Source of the DNA: Chloroflexota bacterium
GTDB lineage: Bacteria > Chloroflexota > Dormibacteria > Dormibacterales > Dormibacteraceae
Length of the DNA stretch: 64,000 nucleotides
Direction: 5' to 3'
Assembly (NCBI GenBank): GCA_005880695.1
Contig: VBGR01000035.1
Location: forward strand, 1 to 64,000
Shown here: one piece after another, positions 43,893 through 52,496 of the stretch
Layout of the letters: every line of letters starts with the position of its first letter
How positions within the stretch are numbered: the stretch's first letter is position 1
Notes under the pieces: generated by a model
The model's database searches: none
Told to the model about the DNA's origin: nothing
The model's input: only the letters and a program-made list of their open reading frames with translations
Made by a program: the position numbers and the translations under genes

Positions 43893-44371
43893 ACGAACTT
43901 GTCGGACAGCTCGGGGACAACGTGATCACGACCACCATCTCCCGGGTGGTGAGCTGGGGCCGCGCCAACTCCGTCTGGCCGGCTCAGTTCGGGCTGGCCT
44001 GCTGTGCGATCGAGATGATGCACATCGCCGGAGCGCGAATGGACGTGGGCCGCTTCGGGTCTGAGGCGTTCCGGGCCTCGCCCCGCCAGTCCGACCTCAT
44101 GATCGTGGCGGGCCGCGTCTCCCAGAAGATGGCCCCCGTCCTGCGCATGGTCTACGACCAGATGCCGGATCCGAAATGGGTGATCTCGCAGGGCGCCTGC
44201 GCCTCCACTGGCGGCGTCTTCAACAACTACGCGCTGCTGCAGGGCGTCGACAAGATCGTCCCGGTCGACGTCTACGTGCCCGGCTGCCCGCCCCGCCCGG
44301 AGGACCTCCTGAACGCGATCATGATCTTGCAGGAGCGGATCAAGGCCCGCGGGATAGCGCCCCGCCCGTGA
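43883..44371 (+). CDS. nuoB: NADH-quinone oxidoreductase subunit B
   Basis: Peripheral subunit carrying the N2 iron-sulfur cluster, 162 residues. The cluster cysteines are in [13 protein letters not shown] (adjacent pair), [10 protein letters not shown] and [13 protein letters not shown]. Start GTG 43883; stop overlaps nuoC (GTGA). Confidence 0.96.
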   Translation: MGVDELVGQLGDNVITTTISRVVSWGRANSVWPAQFGLACCAIEMMHIAGARMDVGRFGSEAFRASPRQSDLMIVAGRVSQKMAPVLRMVYDQMPDPKWVISQGACASTGGVFNNYALLQGVDKIVPVDVYVPGCPPRPEDLLNAIMILQERIKARGIAPRP

Positions 44372-44904
44372 AGAGCAGAGTTCCAGCGGCGCTCGCCAAG
44401 ATCGCCGTCGACAGTGGCGCCAGCGCGGGCGACGACTGGCTGACGGTGCCCGTAGCGCGGCTGCGCGAGACGCTGCAGGCGTTGCAGGCCGAGGGCTTCA
44501 CGACGCTCGCTTTCCTCACCTGCGTCGACCACCTCGCGCGGTCCGACGGCCAGGTACCGTTCAGCGGCCCGCCCGACGCCGAGACGCCGGTTCGCTTCGA
44601 GCTCGTTTACCAGCTGCGGGACCTGGAGGGCCGGCGCCTCCTCCGCGTGCGCACCTTCCTGGCCGATGCGCCAGATCCGAGCGCCCCCAGCGTCCAGGAC
44701 CTCTTTCCGCCCGCCAATTGGGACGAGCGCGAGACCTGGGACATGTTCGGGATCCGCTTTCAAGGCCATCCCGGCCTGACCCGGATCCTGATGCCTGACG
44801 ACTGGGTCGGCCACCCGCTCCGACGCGACTTCCCGGTCGGTGGCGAGCCGGTCGACTTTTCCTCGGATCACGAGCAGTGGCAGACCAGCCCTCCCCTGGC
44901 GTAG
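44368..44904 (+). CDS. nuoC: NADH-quinone oxidoreductase subunit C
   Basis: Peripheral arm subunit of 178 residues. The family motif [20 protein letters not shown] is followed by [19 protein letters not shown]. Start GTG 44368 overlaps the nuoB stop. Its last 28 bases overlap nuoD, in a stretch that begins a hairpin cluster. Confidence 0.94.
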   Translation: MKSRVPAALAKIAVDSGASAGDDWLTVPVARLRETLQALQAEGFTTLAFLTCVDHLARSDGQVPFSGPPDAETPVRFELVYQLRDLEGRRLLRVRTFLADAPDPSAPSVQDLFPPANWDERETWDMFGIRFQGHPGLTRILMPDDWVGHPLRRDFPVGGEPVDFSSDHEQWQTSPPLA

Positions 44905-46145
44905 GCGTCCACTCCCCGCTCGACGGGGAGGGCCAGGGTGGGGGCCTGACCCTGGCGCAGACCCCCGCGGGGGCTGATGACTCGCAGATCTTGACCGTCA
45001 ACTTCGGCCCCCATCACCCCTCGACGCACGGCGTCCTGAGGCTGATCGTCGACCTCGACGGGGAGGTCATCCGGAAGGTCACGCCGGTGATCGGCTACCT
45101 CCACACCGGGATCGAGAAGACCGCCGAGTCGCTTCGTTACCAGCAGGTCGTCACGGTCACCGACCGCCACGACTACCTGTCCCCGCTCTTCAACAACCAC
45201 TCCTATGCGATGGCCGTCGAAAGGCTGATGGGCGTGGAGGTGCCGCCGCGCGCCGACGCTTTGCGCGTGATCATGGACGAGCTCTGCCGGATCTCGTCGC
45301 ACATGATCTGGCTCGGCACCAGCGGCCTGGAGCTGGGCGCGATCTCCATGCTCTGGTACTGCCTGCGCGAGCGCGACAAGGTGCTCGACCTCAACGAGGA
45401 GATCTCGGGGTTTCGGATGCACACCAGCTACATCCGGCCGGGCGGCGTGATGGCCGACGCCACTCCCCGCTTCCTCGATCTGTTGAACACGTTCATCGAA
45501 GAGTTCCCGAAGAGCATCGACGAGTTCGAGGACCTCTTGACGGAGAACCCGATCTTCAAGGCCCGGACGGTCGGCATCGGCTACCTGTCCAGGGAAGACG
45601 CCCTCCGGCTCGGCCAGACCGGGCCGATGCTGCGCGGCAGCGGCGTCGACTGGGACCTGCGGAAGTCGATGCCCTACTCGGGCTACGAGAAGTACGACTT
45701 CGAGGTCGCGACCGACGCCGGCTGCGACTGCTACGCGCGGTACAAGATCCGCATCCGCGAGCTGCGGGAGTCCATCAAGATCCTCCGCCAGGCGGTCGAC
45801 CAGCTGCCTGAAGGGCCGATCAACGTCGACGACCGCAAGATGCTGCCGCCGCCCCGCGAGGAGCTCGACACCTCAATGGAGGCGTTGATCCACCACTTCA
45901 AGCTCTTCACCGAGGGCTATTCGCCGCCGGTGGGCGACGCCTATGCGGCCACCGAGTCAGGCCGTGGCGAGAACGGCTGCTACGTGGTCAGCGACGGCAC
46001 CCATAAGCCGCGCCGCGTCAAGTTTCGCGCCGCCTCGTTCGTGAACCTGCAGTCCACCGAGACGATGGCTCTGCGCGGGATGGTGGCCGACATGATCGCC
46101 ATCATCGGCACCATCGACGCGATCATGGGCGACGTCGACCGGTGA
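44877..46145 (+). CDS. nuoD: NADH-quinone oxidoreductase subunit D
   Basis: 49-kDa subunit at the quinone site, 422 residues. The conserved start of the family is [16 protein letters not shown], followed by [13 protein letters not shown] and [10 protein letters not shown], with ending [27 protein letters not shown]. The first 36 residues ([18 protein letters not shown] and flanks) are encoded by a repeat-like hairpin cluster and match no family feature. An alternative TTG start lies at the beginning of the conserved part. Confidence 0.93.
   Translation: MADQPSPGVGVHSPLDGEGQGGGLTLAQTPAGADDSQILTVNFGPHHPSTHGVLRLIVDLDGEVIRKVTPVIGYLHTGIEKTAESLRYQQVVTVTDRHDYLSPLFNNHSYAMAVERLMGVEVPPRADALRVIMDELCRISSHMIWLGTSGLELGAISMLWYCLRERDKVLDLNEEISGFRMHTSYIRPGGVMADATPRFLDLLNTFIEEFPKSIDEFEDLLTENPIFKARTVGIGYLSREDALRLGQTGPMLRGSGVDWDLRKSMPYSGYEKYDFEVATDAGCDCYARYKIRIRELRESIKILRQAVDQLPEGPINVDDRKMLPPPREELDTSMEALIHHFKLFTEGYSPPVGDAYAATESGRGENGCYVVSDGTHKPRRVKFRAASFVNLQSTETMALRGMVADMIAIIGTIDAIMGDVDR
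44912..44973. repeat. Hairpin cluster inside the nuoC/nuoD junction
   Basis: Three inverted repeats in a row: CTCCCC/GGGGAG (44912-44930), CCAGGGT/ACCCTGG (44933-44955) and CCCCC/GGGGG (44962-44973). The sequence resembles widespread intergenic repeats of the type CTCCCC...GGGGAGGGCCAGGGTGGGG, here read through as the nuoD N-terminus. Confidence 0.6.
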
Positions 46146-46669
46146 CGCTCAGCGATCACACCCTGAAGGAGATCCGCGAGCTGCCGCCCAAGTACCCGCA
46201 CATCAGGTCGGCGGTGATGCCCGCGCTCGACCTGGTGCAGGAGGAGCTCGGAATGCTCACGCAGGAAGCGATGACGCAGGTCGCGCAGGCGCTCCAGGTC
46301 GATCCCGGCTACGTCGAGGGCGTGGCGACGTTCTATTCGCTCTTTCACCTCGAGCCGGTCGGGAAGCACCACCTCTATGTGTGCAACAACCTGAGCTGCC
46401 AGCTCCGCGGCGCAGAAGAGCTCCTGACACACATAAAGGAGTCGATCGGGGTCAGCGAATATGGGCAGGTCAGCGCCGACGGACTCTTCAGCGTCGAGCC
46501 TGTCGAATGCCTCGGCGCCTGCGAGTACGCGCCGATGCTGCGGGCCGACCACCGCTTTCACTACGACCTCACGCCCGCAAAGATCGACACGCTGCTGAAG
46601 GAATGGCGCGGTGACAGAGAAGGCAAGAAAGCTCGGAAGGAGGCTCACCCGCGTGCCGGCAGCCACTGA
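46142..46669 (+). CDS. nuoE: NADH-quinone oxidoreductase subunit E
   Basis: 24-kDa subunit with the N1a 2Fe-2S cluster, 175 residues. Cluster ligands in VCNNLSCQLRG and ECLGACEYAPML; thioredoxin-like fold with a helical N-terminus GYVEGVATFYSLFHLEP. Start GTG 46142 overlaps the nuoD stop. A Lys/Arg-rich tail runs into nuoF. Confidence 0.94.
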   Translation: MTLSDHTLKEIRELPPKYPHIRSAVMPALDLVQEELGMLTQEAMTQVAQALQVDPGYVEGVATFYSLFHLEPVGKHHLYVCNNLSCQLRGAEELLTHIKESIGVSEYGQVSADGLFSVEPVECLGACEYAPMLRADHRFHYDLTPAKIDTLLKEWRGDREGKKARKEAHPRAGSH

Positions 46670-47975
46670 GCTCCGCGGCTCGCATGGCAAGGCCGCGGGC
46701 CCGGTCCTGACGAAGGATTTCGGCACCGCCGACCTCTACAAGCTCGCGGTCTACGAGAAGATCGGCGGCTACCAGGCGTGGCGCAAGGCGCTCACCACGA
46801 TGCAGCCGGCCGAGGTGACGGGAGAGGTCAAGGCTTCGGGGCTGCGCGGCCGCGGCGGCGCGGGCTTCCCGACCGGGACCAAGTGGGGATTCCTGCCGCC
46901 GCCCGACGGTGGTCCCCGCTATGTCGTCGTCAACGCCGACGAGTCGGAACCGGGCACCGCGAAGGACCGCTACCTGATGGAGAACCACCCTCACCAATTG
47001 GTGGAGGGCATCCTCATCGCCTGCTACGCGATCCAGGCCCACCACGCCTGGATCTACATTCGGGGTGAGTACGACCTGCAGCACGACCTGGTCGCGGCGG
47101 CCATCGCAGAGGCGCGCACGGCGGGCTACCTCGGAGAGCAGCCGCTCGGGACGGAATTCCCGATCGACATCCACCTTTACCGCGGACACGGCGCCTACAT
47201 CTGCGGCGAGGAGACGGCGCTCCTGGAGTCGCTCGAAGGCAAGCGCGCCCAGCCCCGTTCGCGACCTCCCTTCCCTGCGGTCAAGGGCGCCTGGGGGCGG
47301 CCGACTCTCCTCAATAACGTGGAGACGCTCTCCACGCTGCCCTGGATCATCTCGAACGGCGGCGCCGCCTATGCCAAGTTCGGCACCGAGAAGTCACCAG
47401 GCACTCGGCTCTTCACGGTCAGCGGCGACGTCCAGCGGCCTGGCAACTACGAGATGGAGCTGGGCAAGCCCTTCTCGCACCTTATCAACGACCTCGCGGG
47501 GGGGCCTTTCCCAGGCCACTCGATCAAGGTCTGGTGGCCAGGCGGCTGCTCGGCGCCGGTGCTGACCGGCGAGATGCTCGAAACGCCGAGCGACATGGAG
47601 TCGCTTGCCGCCATCGGTTCGATGGGCGGCTCGGGCGGCGTGATCGTCGCCGACGACCGCCGCTGCGTGGTGCGCTGCGCGTACCGCCTGCTGCAGTTCT
47701 ACGCGCACGAGTCCTGCGGCAAGTGCACTCCCTGCAGGGTGGGCGGGAACTGGGCGGTGCGGACCTACGAGCGGGTGCTGGCGGGCGAGGGCACTGCCGC
47801 CGACCTGGCGACATTCGACCGCATCCAGACGGGCCTCGCCGCGGGCCGCTGTCTCTGCGGGCTGGGCGACTCGGCGGGGTGGGTCATCCAGTGGACGATG
47901 GAGCGCTTCCGCGACGAGTACGAGGAGCACATCCTGCGCCACACCTGTTCGGTGGAGGCCGCCGCCCGTGCCTGA
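46653..47975 (+). CDS. nuoF: NADH-quinone oxidoreductase subunit F
   Basis: NADH-binding subunit with FMN and the N3 4Fe-4S cluster, 440 residues. NADH/FMN loops SGLRGRGGAGFPTGTKWGF and NADESEPGTAKDRYLM, plus cluster motif ESCGKCTPCRVG and a later Cys in GRCLCGLGDSAGW. I start at GTG 46653, which has AAGGAGG nine bases upstream; the longer frame from 46611 lies within nuoE. Confidence 0.95.
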   Translation: MPAATELRGSHGKAAGPVLTKDFGTADLYKLAVYEKIGGYQAWRKALTTMQPAEVTGEVKASGLRGRGGAGFPTGTKWGFLPPPDGGPRYVVVNADESEPGTAKDRYLMENHPHQLVEGILIACYAIQAHHAWIYIRGEYDLQHDLVAAAIAEARTAGYLGEQPLGTEFPIDIHLYRGHGAYICGEETALLESLEGKRAQPRSRPPFPAVKGAWGRPTLLNNVETLSTLPWIISNGGAAYAKFGTEKSPGTRLFTVSGDVQRPGNYEMELGKPFSHLINDLAGGPFPGHSIKVWWPGGCSAPVLTGEMLETPSDMESLAAIGSMGGSGGVIVADDRRCVVRCAYRLLQFYAHESCGKCTPCRVGGNWAVRTYERVLAGEGTAADLATFDRIQTGLAAGRCLCGLGDSAGWVIQWTMERFRDEYEEHILRHTCSVEAAARA

Positions 47976-49854
47976 CCCGACTCCTCAAGTGACCCTGACC
48001 ATCGACGGCCACGCGGTGACAGTGCCCAAAGGCACGCTGATAGTCGAGGCGGCCAAGCTCATCGGCGTCGAGATCCCGGTCTTCTGCTACCACCACAAGC
48101 TCGACCCGGTCGGCGCCTGCCGGCTCTGCCTGGTCGAGCTGAGCCCGGGCCCGCCGCGCGCGCAAACCGCCTGCACCACACCGGTCGCGGAAGGCATGAC
48201 GGTTCGGGTCACGTCGCCCATGGCGGTCAAGTCCCGCGCCGACATCCTGGAGTTCGAGCTCACCAACCACCCCCTGGACTGCCCGGTCTGCGACAAAGGC
48301 GGCGAGTGCCCGCTGCAGGACTTCACATACCGCCACGGCTATCCGGTGAGCCGCGTCCAGGAGCCGCGCCTGCACTTTGCCAAGCCGCTCCCGATCAGTG
48401 ACCGGATCGCCCTCGACCGCGAGCGCTGCGTGCTCTGCTACCGCTGCACGCGCTATTACGACGAGGTCGCCTGGGAGCAGGAGCTGACCACCAACCAGCG
48501 AGGGGTTCAGTCCTACATCGCGACGCAGTTCGACCAACCTCTGCAGTCGGTCTTCAGCGGCAACATCATCGACCTCTGCCCGGTCGGCGCACTGACGTCG
48601 CGCGTCTGGCGCTTCCAGTCCCGACCCTGGGACATGGACCACACCGCCAGCGTCTGCTCGCGCTGCGCTGTCGGCTGCAACGTCAACCTCTGGGAGCGCC
48701 GGGGCGAATTGATGCGGGTGACGGCCCGCGAGAACGTCGAGATCGACGACGGCTGGATCTGCGACCGCGGGCGCTTCGAGTACACGCATGTGAACTCGCC
48801 GGAGCGGCTGGCACAGCCGCGGGTGCAGCGCCGGCCGGCCGCCTGGGAGGAAGCTTTGAGCCGCATCGCGGCGGCGATCAAGGGCCGGGGACCGCGCCTT
48901 GGCCTTTCGATTCCGGCCGACATCACCAATGAGGAGGCTTTCCTCCTGGCTCGTCTCCTGAACGGGCCGCTGCGCGGCGCGCGGGTGGTCATGCCAGGCA
49001 GGACGTCCCTGCCAGGGCCGCCCGCGAACCAGCTCGCGATCAAAGACCTCGACGGCTGTCGCACCATCGTGGTGGTCGCGGCAGACGTGCGCGCCGATGC
49101 GCCGATCGTGAACTTGCGCGTCAAGAAGGCGGTCGCAAAGAGCGGCGCCCGGCTCCTGACCGTCAACCCGGAGCTGATCGACTTCGACCGCCACCCAGGG
49201 GTCGAGCACGTCGCCTACGAGCCCGGTCACGCGGCCGCCGCGGTGCGCAAGCTCTTCGACCACCCGCTGTTGCAGGAAGGCCCGGTCGGCATCCTCTACG
49301 GGGACAGCGCCGGCGCCGAGGATGGAGCGGCCATCGCCACGGCGGTCGCCTGGCTGGCCAAGGAGATCGGGGCCAAGGTCATGCCGCTCTACCGGGCTAC
49401 CAATGAACGCGGCGTCCTGGCGCTCGGAATCCTGAACGGCGATTCCCTCGACGGTTGCGAGTACGTCTTCACCTGGGGGCAGGCACTCGCCGGCGGCGTC
49501 CCAAAGGGAGTTCGCTTCCTGGCCTGCTGGGACGACTTCGCGCGCCCGTACCACGACCGCGCCCAGGTCGTGATCCCGGCCGTCACCTTCGCCGAGGACC
49601 AGGGCAGCTACACGAACCTCGAAGGCCGCGTCCAGTTCCTGGTCCCGCCCTTGCAGCCGAAGCCCCCGCTGCGTCAGGGCTGGGAGGTGCTCCAGGATCT
49701 CGGCCTGGCGCTTGGCCTCGGCAGCGACTATCTGGGGATCTTCCAGGTCCAGCGGGACGCCGCAGCGGCGTATCCGGCGCTGGCGGCGCTGGCCGTCCCA
49801 CCGGCGCCGGCGCCCCCGCCGGCCCCGGTGGCGATGGGAGCCGCACGACCGTGA
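47968..49854 (+). CDS. nuoG: NADH-quinone oxidoreductase subunit G
   Basis: Large iron-sulfur subunit of 628 residues, shorter than the 700-900 of many homologues. 2Fe-2S: CYHHKLDPVGACRLCLVE and TACTTPV. 4Fe-4S: DCPVCDKGGECPLQD, RCVLCYRCTRYYDEV with CPVGAL. An additional cluster motif VCSRCAVGCNVN with a later Cys in WICDRGRFEY matches the N7-type site. The C-terminal half is the molybdopterin-fold remnant, ending in a Pro/Ala-rich tail. Stop overlaps nuoH. Confidence 0.95.
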   Translation: MPDPTPQVTLTIDGHAVTVPKGTLIVEAAKLIGVEIPVFCYHHKLDPVGACRLCLVELSPGPPRAQTACTTPVAEGMTVRVTSPMAVKSRADILEFELTNHPLDCPVCDKGGECPLQDFTYRHGYPVSRVQEPRLHFAKPLPISDRIALDRERCVLCYRCTRYYDEVAWEQELTTNQRGVQSYIATQFDQPLQSVFSGNIIDLCPVGALTSRVWRFQSRPWDMDHTASVCSRCAVGCNVNLWERRGELMRVTARENVEIDDGWICDRGRFEYTHVNSPERLAQPRVQRRPAAWEEALSRIAAAIKGRGPRLGLSIPADITNEEAFLLARLLNGPLRGARVVMPGRTSLPGPPANQLAIKDLDGCRTIVVVAADVRADAPIVNLRVKKAVAKSGARLLTVNPELIDFDRHPGVEHVAYEPGHAAAAVRKLFDHPLLQEGPVGILYGDSAGAEDGAAIATAVAWLAKEIGAKVMPLYRATNERGVLALGILNGDSLDGCEYVFTWGQALAGGVPKGVRFLACWDDFARPYHDRAQVVIPAVTFAEDQGSYTNLEGRVQFLVPPLQPKPPLRQGWEVLQDLGLALGLGSDYLGIFQVQRDAAAAYPALAALAVPPAPAPPPAPVAMGAARP

Positions 49855-50966
49855 CGAACCTCTACAACGATCCCTTCTGGCACTGGATCGTGGTGCTCGC
49901 GGCGATGCTGGCGTTGCTCTTCAGCCTGGTCACCGCGACCGCTTATGTGGTTTTCCTGGAGCGCGTCGTGATCGGCCACATCCAGCGCCGGCCGGGACCC
50001 AACCGCGTCGGCCCGCGTGGCTTCCTGCAAATGGCTGTCGACGGCATCAAGCTCGTCACAAAGGAAAGCTTCATCCCGCGCAACGTCGACCTCTTCACCT
50101 ACATCGCCGCACCCTCGATCGCGGTGCTGGCGGCGCTGCTGACGTGGTCCGTGGTTCCCTTCGCAATCTGGTTCGGCGGCGTCTCCTACTGGATCGCCAA
50201 CGTGAACATCGGGATCCTCGTCATCTTCGCGATCAGCGCCATGAACGTGTACGCGATCATGCTCGGCGGGTACTCGTCGAACTCGAAGTACTCGCTGCTC
50301 GGCGGCCTCCGCTCAGCGGCGCAGCTGATCAGCTACGAGATGTCGCTCGGCCTCTCGCTGGTGCCCATCTTCATCATCACCGGGTCGTTGCGGCTGCAGA
50401 CGATCGAAGGCTGGCACGGCGGGCTGCCGCTGATCTTGGTCGCGCCGCTCAGCTTCGTCATCTATCTGATCTCGGCTGTCGCCGAGACCAACCGGGCGCC
50501 GTTCGACCTGCCGGAAGCGGAGTCTGAGCTGGTGGGCGGCTACCACACGGAGTACTCCGGCTTCAAGTTCGCGATGTTCTACCTCGCCGAGTACATGAAC
50601 ATCACGGCGGTTTCCGCGATCGCGACTGTGGTCTTCCTCGGTGGCGGTTCAGGTCCGGTCCTGAACTGGGTGCTCTGGCTCGCGATTGCGGTGGCGGTCT
50701 TCCTGCTGCTCCTCTGGTCGCGTTTTGTACCGCCCTTCGGCGCCCTCGTCGTGGCGGCCATCGTCTTCGCGTTCGCAGGCTTGGACACGCCGCTCTTCTG
50801 GTTCCTGATCAAGGTCCTGGCCATCCTCTTCGTGTACATCTGGCTGCGCTCGACGCTGCCCCGGCTGCGTTACGACATGCTCATGCAGCTCGGCTGGAAG
50901 GTGCTGCTGCCGCTCTCGATCGTCAACGTCATCGTCACCGCGCTCGTCTTCGTGGCGCTGACATGA
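49851..50966 (+). CDS. nuoH: NADH-quinone oxidoreductase subunit H
   Basis: Membrane subunit next to the quinone tunnel, 371 residues with eight or so helices. Motifs: RVVIGHIQRRPGPNRVGPRG, DGIKLVTKESFIPRNVD, SAVAETNRAPFDLPEAESEL and GFKFAMFYLAEYMNI. Start GTG 49851 overlaps the nuoG stop (GTGA). Confidence 0.96.
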   Translation: MTNLYNDPFWHWIVVLAAMLALLFSLVTATAYVVFLERVVIGHIQRRPGPNRVGPRGFLQMAVDGIKLVTKESFIPRNVDLFTYIAAPSIAVLAALLTWSVVPFAIWFGGVSYWIANVNIGILVIFAISAMNVYAIMLGGYSSNSKYSLLGGLRSAAQLISYEMSLGLSLVPIFIITGSLRLQTIEGWHGGLPLILVAPLSFVIYLISAVAETNRAPFDLPEAESELVGGYHTEYSGFKFAMFYLAEYMNITAVSAIATVVFLGGGSGPVLNWVLWLAIAVAVFLLLLWSRFVPPFGALVVAAIVFAFAGLDTPLFWFLIKVLAILFVYIWLRSTLPRLRYDMLMQLGWKVLLPLSIVNVIVTALVFVALT

Positions 50967-51460
50967 GCGCGCGTCCTCCGAAGCGCCGGCGGACGCCGTC
51001 GCTGGGTAAAGAGCTCGTCGGTCTCGCCAAGGGCCTGGGGACGACCTTCGGCGAGATGCTGAAGCCCGTCATCACCGTCGCTTACCCGGAAGACAAGACG
51101 CCGCGCTCGGAACGCTACCGGGGGCGGCACTACCTGCGGCGTTACGAGAATGGGCTCGAGCGTTGCATCGGGTGCGAGCTCTGCGCCGCAGCCTGTCCCG
51201 TGGGCTGCATCCTGGTGGTCGCGGCGGAGAACACCGAACAGAACAGGGTCTCGCCCGGCGAGCGGTACGCGAAGGTCTACGAGATCAACATGCTGCGCTG
51301 CATCTTCTGCGGTTACTGCGAGGAGGCCTGCCCGGTGCAGGCGATCGTGCTCGGACCGGAGTACGAGCTCTCGGACACGAGTCGCGACAAGTTCATCTAC
51401 ACGAAGGAGATGCTGCTCGAGCCGGACCCGATCCAGCTGCGGGCCGAGGACGGGAGCTAA
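50963..51460 (+). CDS. nuoI: NADH-quinone oxidoreductase subunit I
   Basis: Ferredoxin-like subunit with two 4Fe-4S clusters (N6a, N6b), 165 residues. CIGCELCAAACPVGCI and CIFCGYCEEACPVQAIV are the two CxxCxxCxxxCP motifs. Start ATG overlaps the nuoH stop (ATGA). Confidence 0.96.
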   Translation: MSARPPKRRRTPSLGKELVGLAKGLGTTFGEMLKPVITVAYPEDKTPRSERYRGRHYLRRYENGLERCIGCELCAAACPVGCILVVAAENTEQNRVSPGERYAKVYEINMLRCIFCGYCEEACPVQAIVLGPEYELSDTSRDKFIYTKEMLLEPDPIQLRAEDGS

Positions 51461-51463
51461 ACA

Positions 51464-51964
51464 ATGGCGACGTTCATCTTCCTGGTCGCCGCGGCTTTCT
51501 GCATCGCCGGTGCGGTCGGAATCGTGCTCTTCCGTGACGCGATCCGGAGCGTGCTCAGTCTGGTGGCCGTGATGCTCGCGCTCTCGTCGCTCTATTTGAT
51601 GTTGAGTGCGCAGTTCATCTTCGCGGTGCAGGTGATCGTCTACTCGGGCGCGGTCATGGTGCTCTTCCTGTTCGTGATCGCGCTCATGGGACCGGTTCGG
51701 GAGCAACCGTCGACGCGTCTGCGCTTCCAGGGCCTGCTGGCGGTCATCGTGGCCGGCTCCTTCGCAGGGCTGGTGGTGGCGATGCTGGGAGGAGTGCGTT
51801 ACCACGCGCCCGACAAGGGAGCGGTGCTGAGCACATTCGGTTCGGTGGAGAGCATCGCCTACGGCCTCTTCACCACCTACCTCTACCCGTTCGAGCTGAC
51901 GTCGCTGCTCCTGCTGGTGGCAGCGGTGGGCGCGATCTACATGTCCCGCCGGGAGAGACCTTGA
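51464..51964 (+). CDS. nuoJ: NADH-quinone oxidoreductase subunit J
   Basis: Membrane subunit of 166 residues with five helices. Motif FAVQVIVYSGAVMVLFLFVIALMG is the conserved TM3 region with its pi-bulge. It follows nuoI by 3 bp. Unlike the other junctions it is separated from nuoK by 202 bp holding a structured repeat. Confidence 0.94.
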   Translation: MATFIFLVAAAFCIAGAVGIVLFRDAIRSVLSLVAVMLALSSLYLMLSAQFIFAVQVIVYSGAVMVLFLFVIALMGPVREQPSTRLRFQGLLAVIVAGSFAGLVVAMLGGVRYHAPDKGAVLSTFGSVESIAYGLFTTYLYPFELTSLLLLVAAVGAIYMSRRERP

Positions 51965-51983
51965 GGGTGGCCGCGCTAGAGGG

Positions 51984-52126
51984 CCGGCGCGAGTGCGCCG
52001 GAAGGGGGGCAGCGCTGCGCAAGGCGCAGCGCGCCGGCGGCGTCAAGACCGCGCGCAAGCGCGCCGCGAGCGCCAGCGAGCGGGTCTACGTCTTGACACC
52101 GTCGCATCGGGGGGGCGGAGCCCCCC
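51984..52126 (-). repeat. Structured multi-hairpin repeat, copy B
   Basis: On the minus strand the order matches copy A at 31265-31420: GGGGGGC-tcc-GCCCCCC (52126-52110), arms GGTGTCAAG and CTTGACGCC (52100-52092 and 52047-52039), hairpin GCGCTGCGC/GCGCAGCGC (52032-52012), GCCCCCC (52010-52004) and CCGGCGC-actc-GCGCCGG (52001-51984). Loops and stems vary but positions are kept. It lies between nuoJ and nuoK. Confidence 0.75.
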
Positions 52127-52166
52127 AGACAAGCGCGCGCGTGGACCCCAGCGGGGCCGGTCGGAG

Positions 52167-52496
52167 ATGAGCGATATCACGATCGGGAACGAGCACCTGG
52201 ACGCCTCCTGGTTCCTGATCCTGGCCGCGCTGCTTTTCATCATCGGCGCGATCGGCATCCTGGTCCGCCGCAACCCGCTCGTGATCCTGGTCTGCATCGA
52301 GCTGATGCTGAACGCCGTCAACTTGACCCTGGTCACCTTCTCCCGGCAGCTCCAGAACTCCGAAGGCCAGCTCTTCGCGTTGATGTCGATCACCGTCGCC
52401 GCAGCCGAGGCTGTCGTCGGCCTCGGCATCCTGGTCGACATCTTCAAAGACCGCGAGGTCGAGGACGTCGACGAGCTGAGCGAGCTGCGCGGGTGA
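52167..52496 (+). CDS. nuoK: NADH-quinone oxidoreductase subunit K
   Basis: Membrane subunit of 109 residues with three helices. Conserved Glu in LVCIELMLNAVNLTLV and a second in VAAAEAVVGLGILV. ATG 52167 has CGGAG just upstream; the longer frame through the repeat is rejected. Stop overlaps nuoL (GTGA). Confidence 0.95.
   Translation: MSDITIGNEHLDASWFLILAALLFIIGAIGILVRRNPLVILVCIELMLNAVNLTLVTFSRQLQNSEGQLFALMSITVAAAEAVVGLGILVDIFKDREVEDVDELSELRG

Noticed and set aside
47884-49554. Minus-strand frame of 556 codons opposite nuoG
   Set aside because: High GC leaves antisense frames open; nuoG has all its iron-sulfur motifs on the plus strand.
51965-52166. Coding extension of nuoK through repeat B
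   Set aside because: NuoK homology begins at the ATG 52167; upstream residues are Arg/Ala repeats from hairpins.
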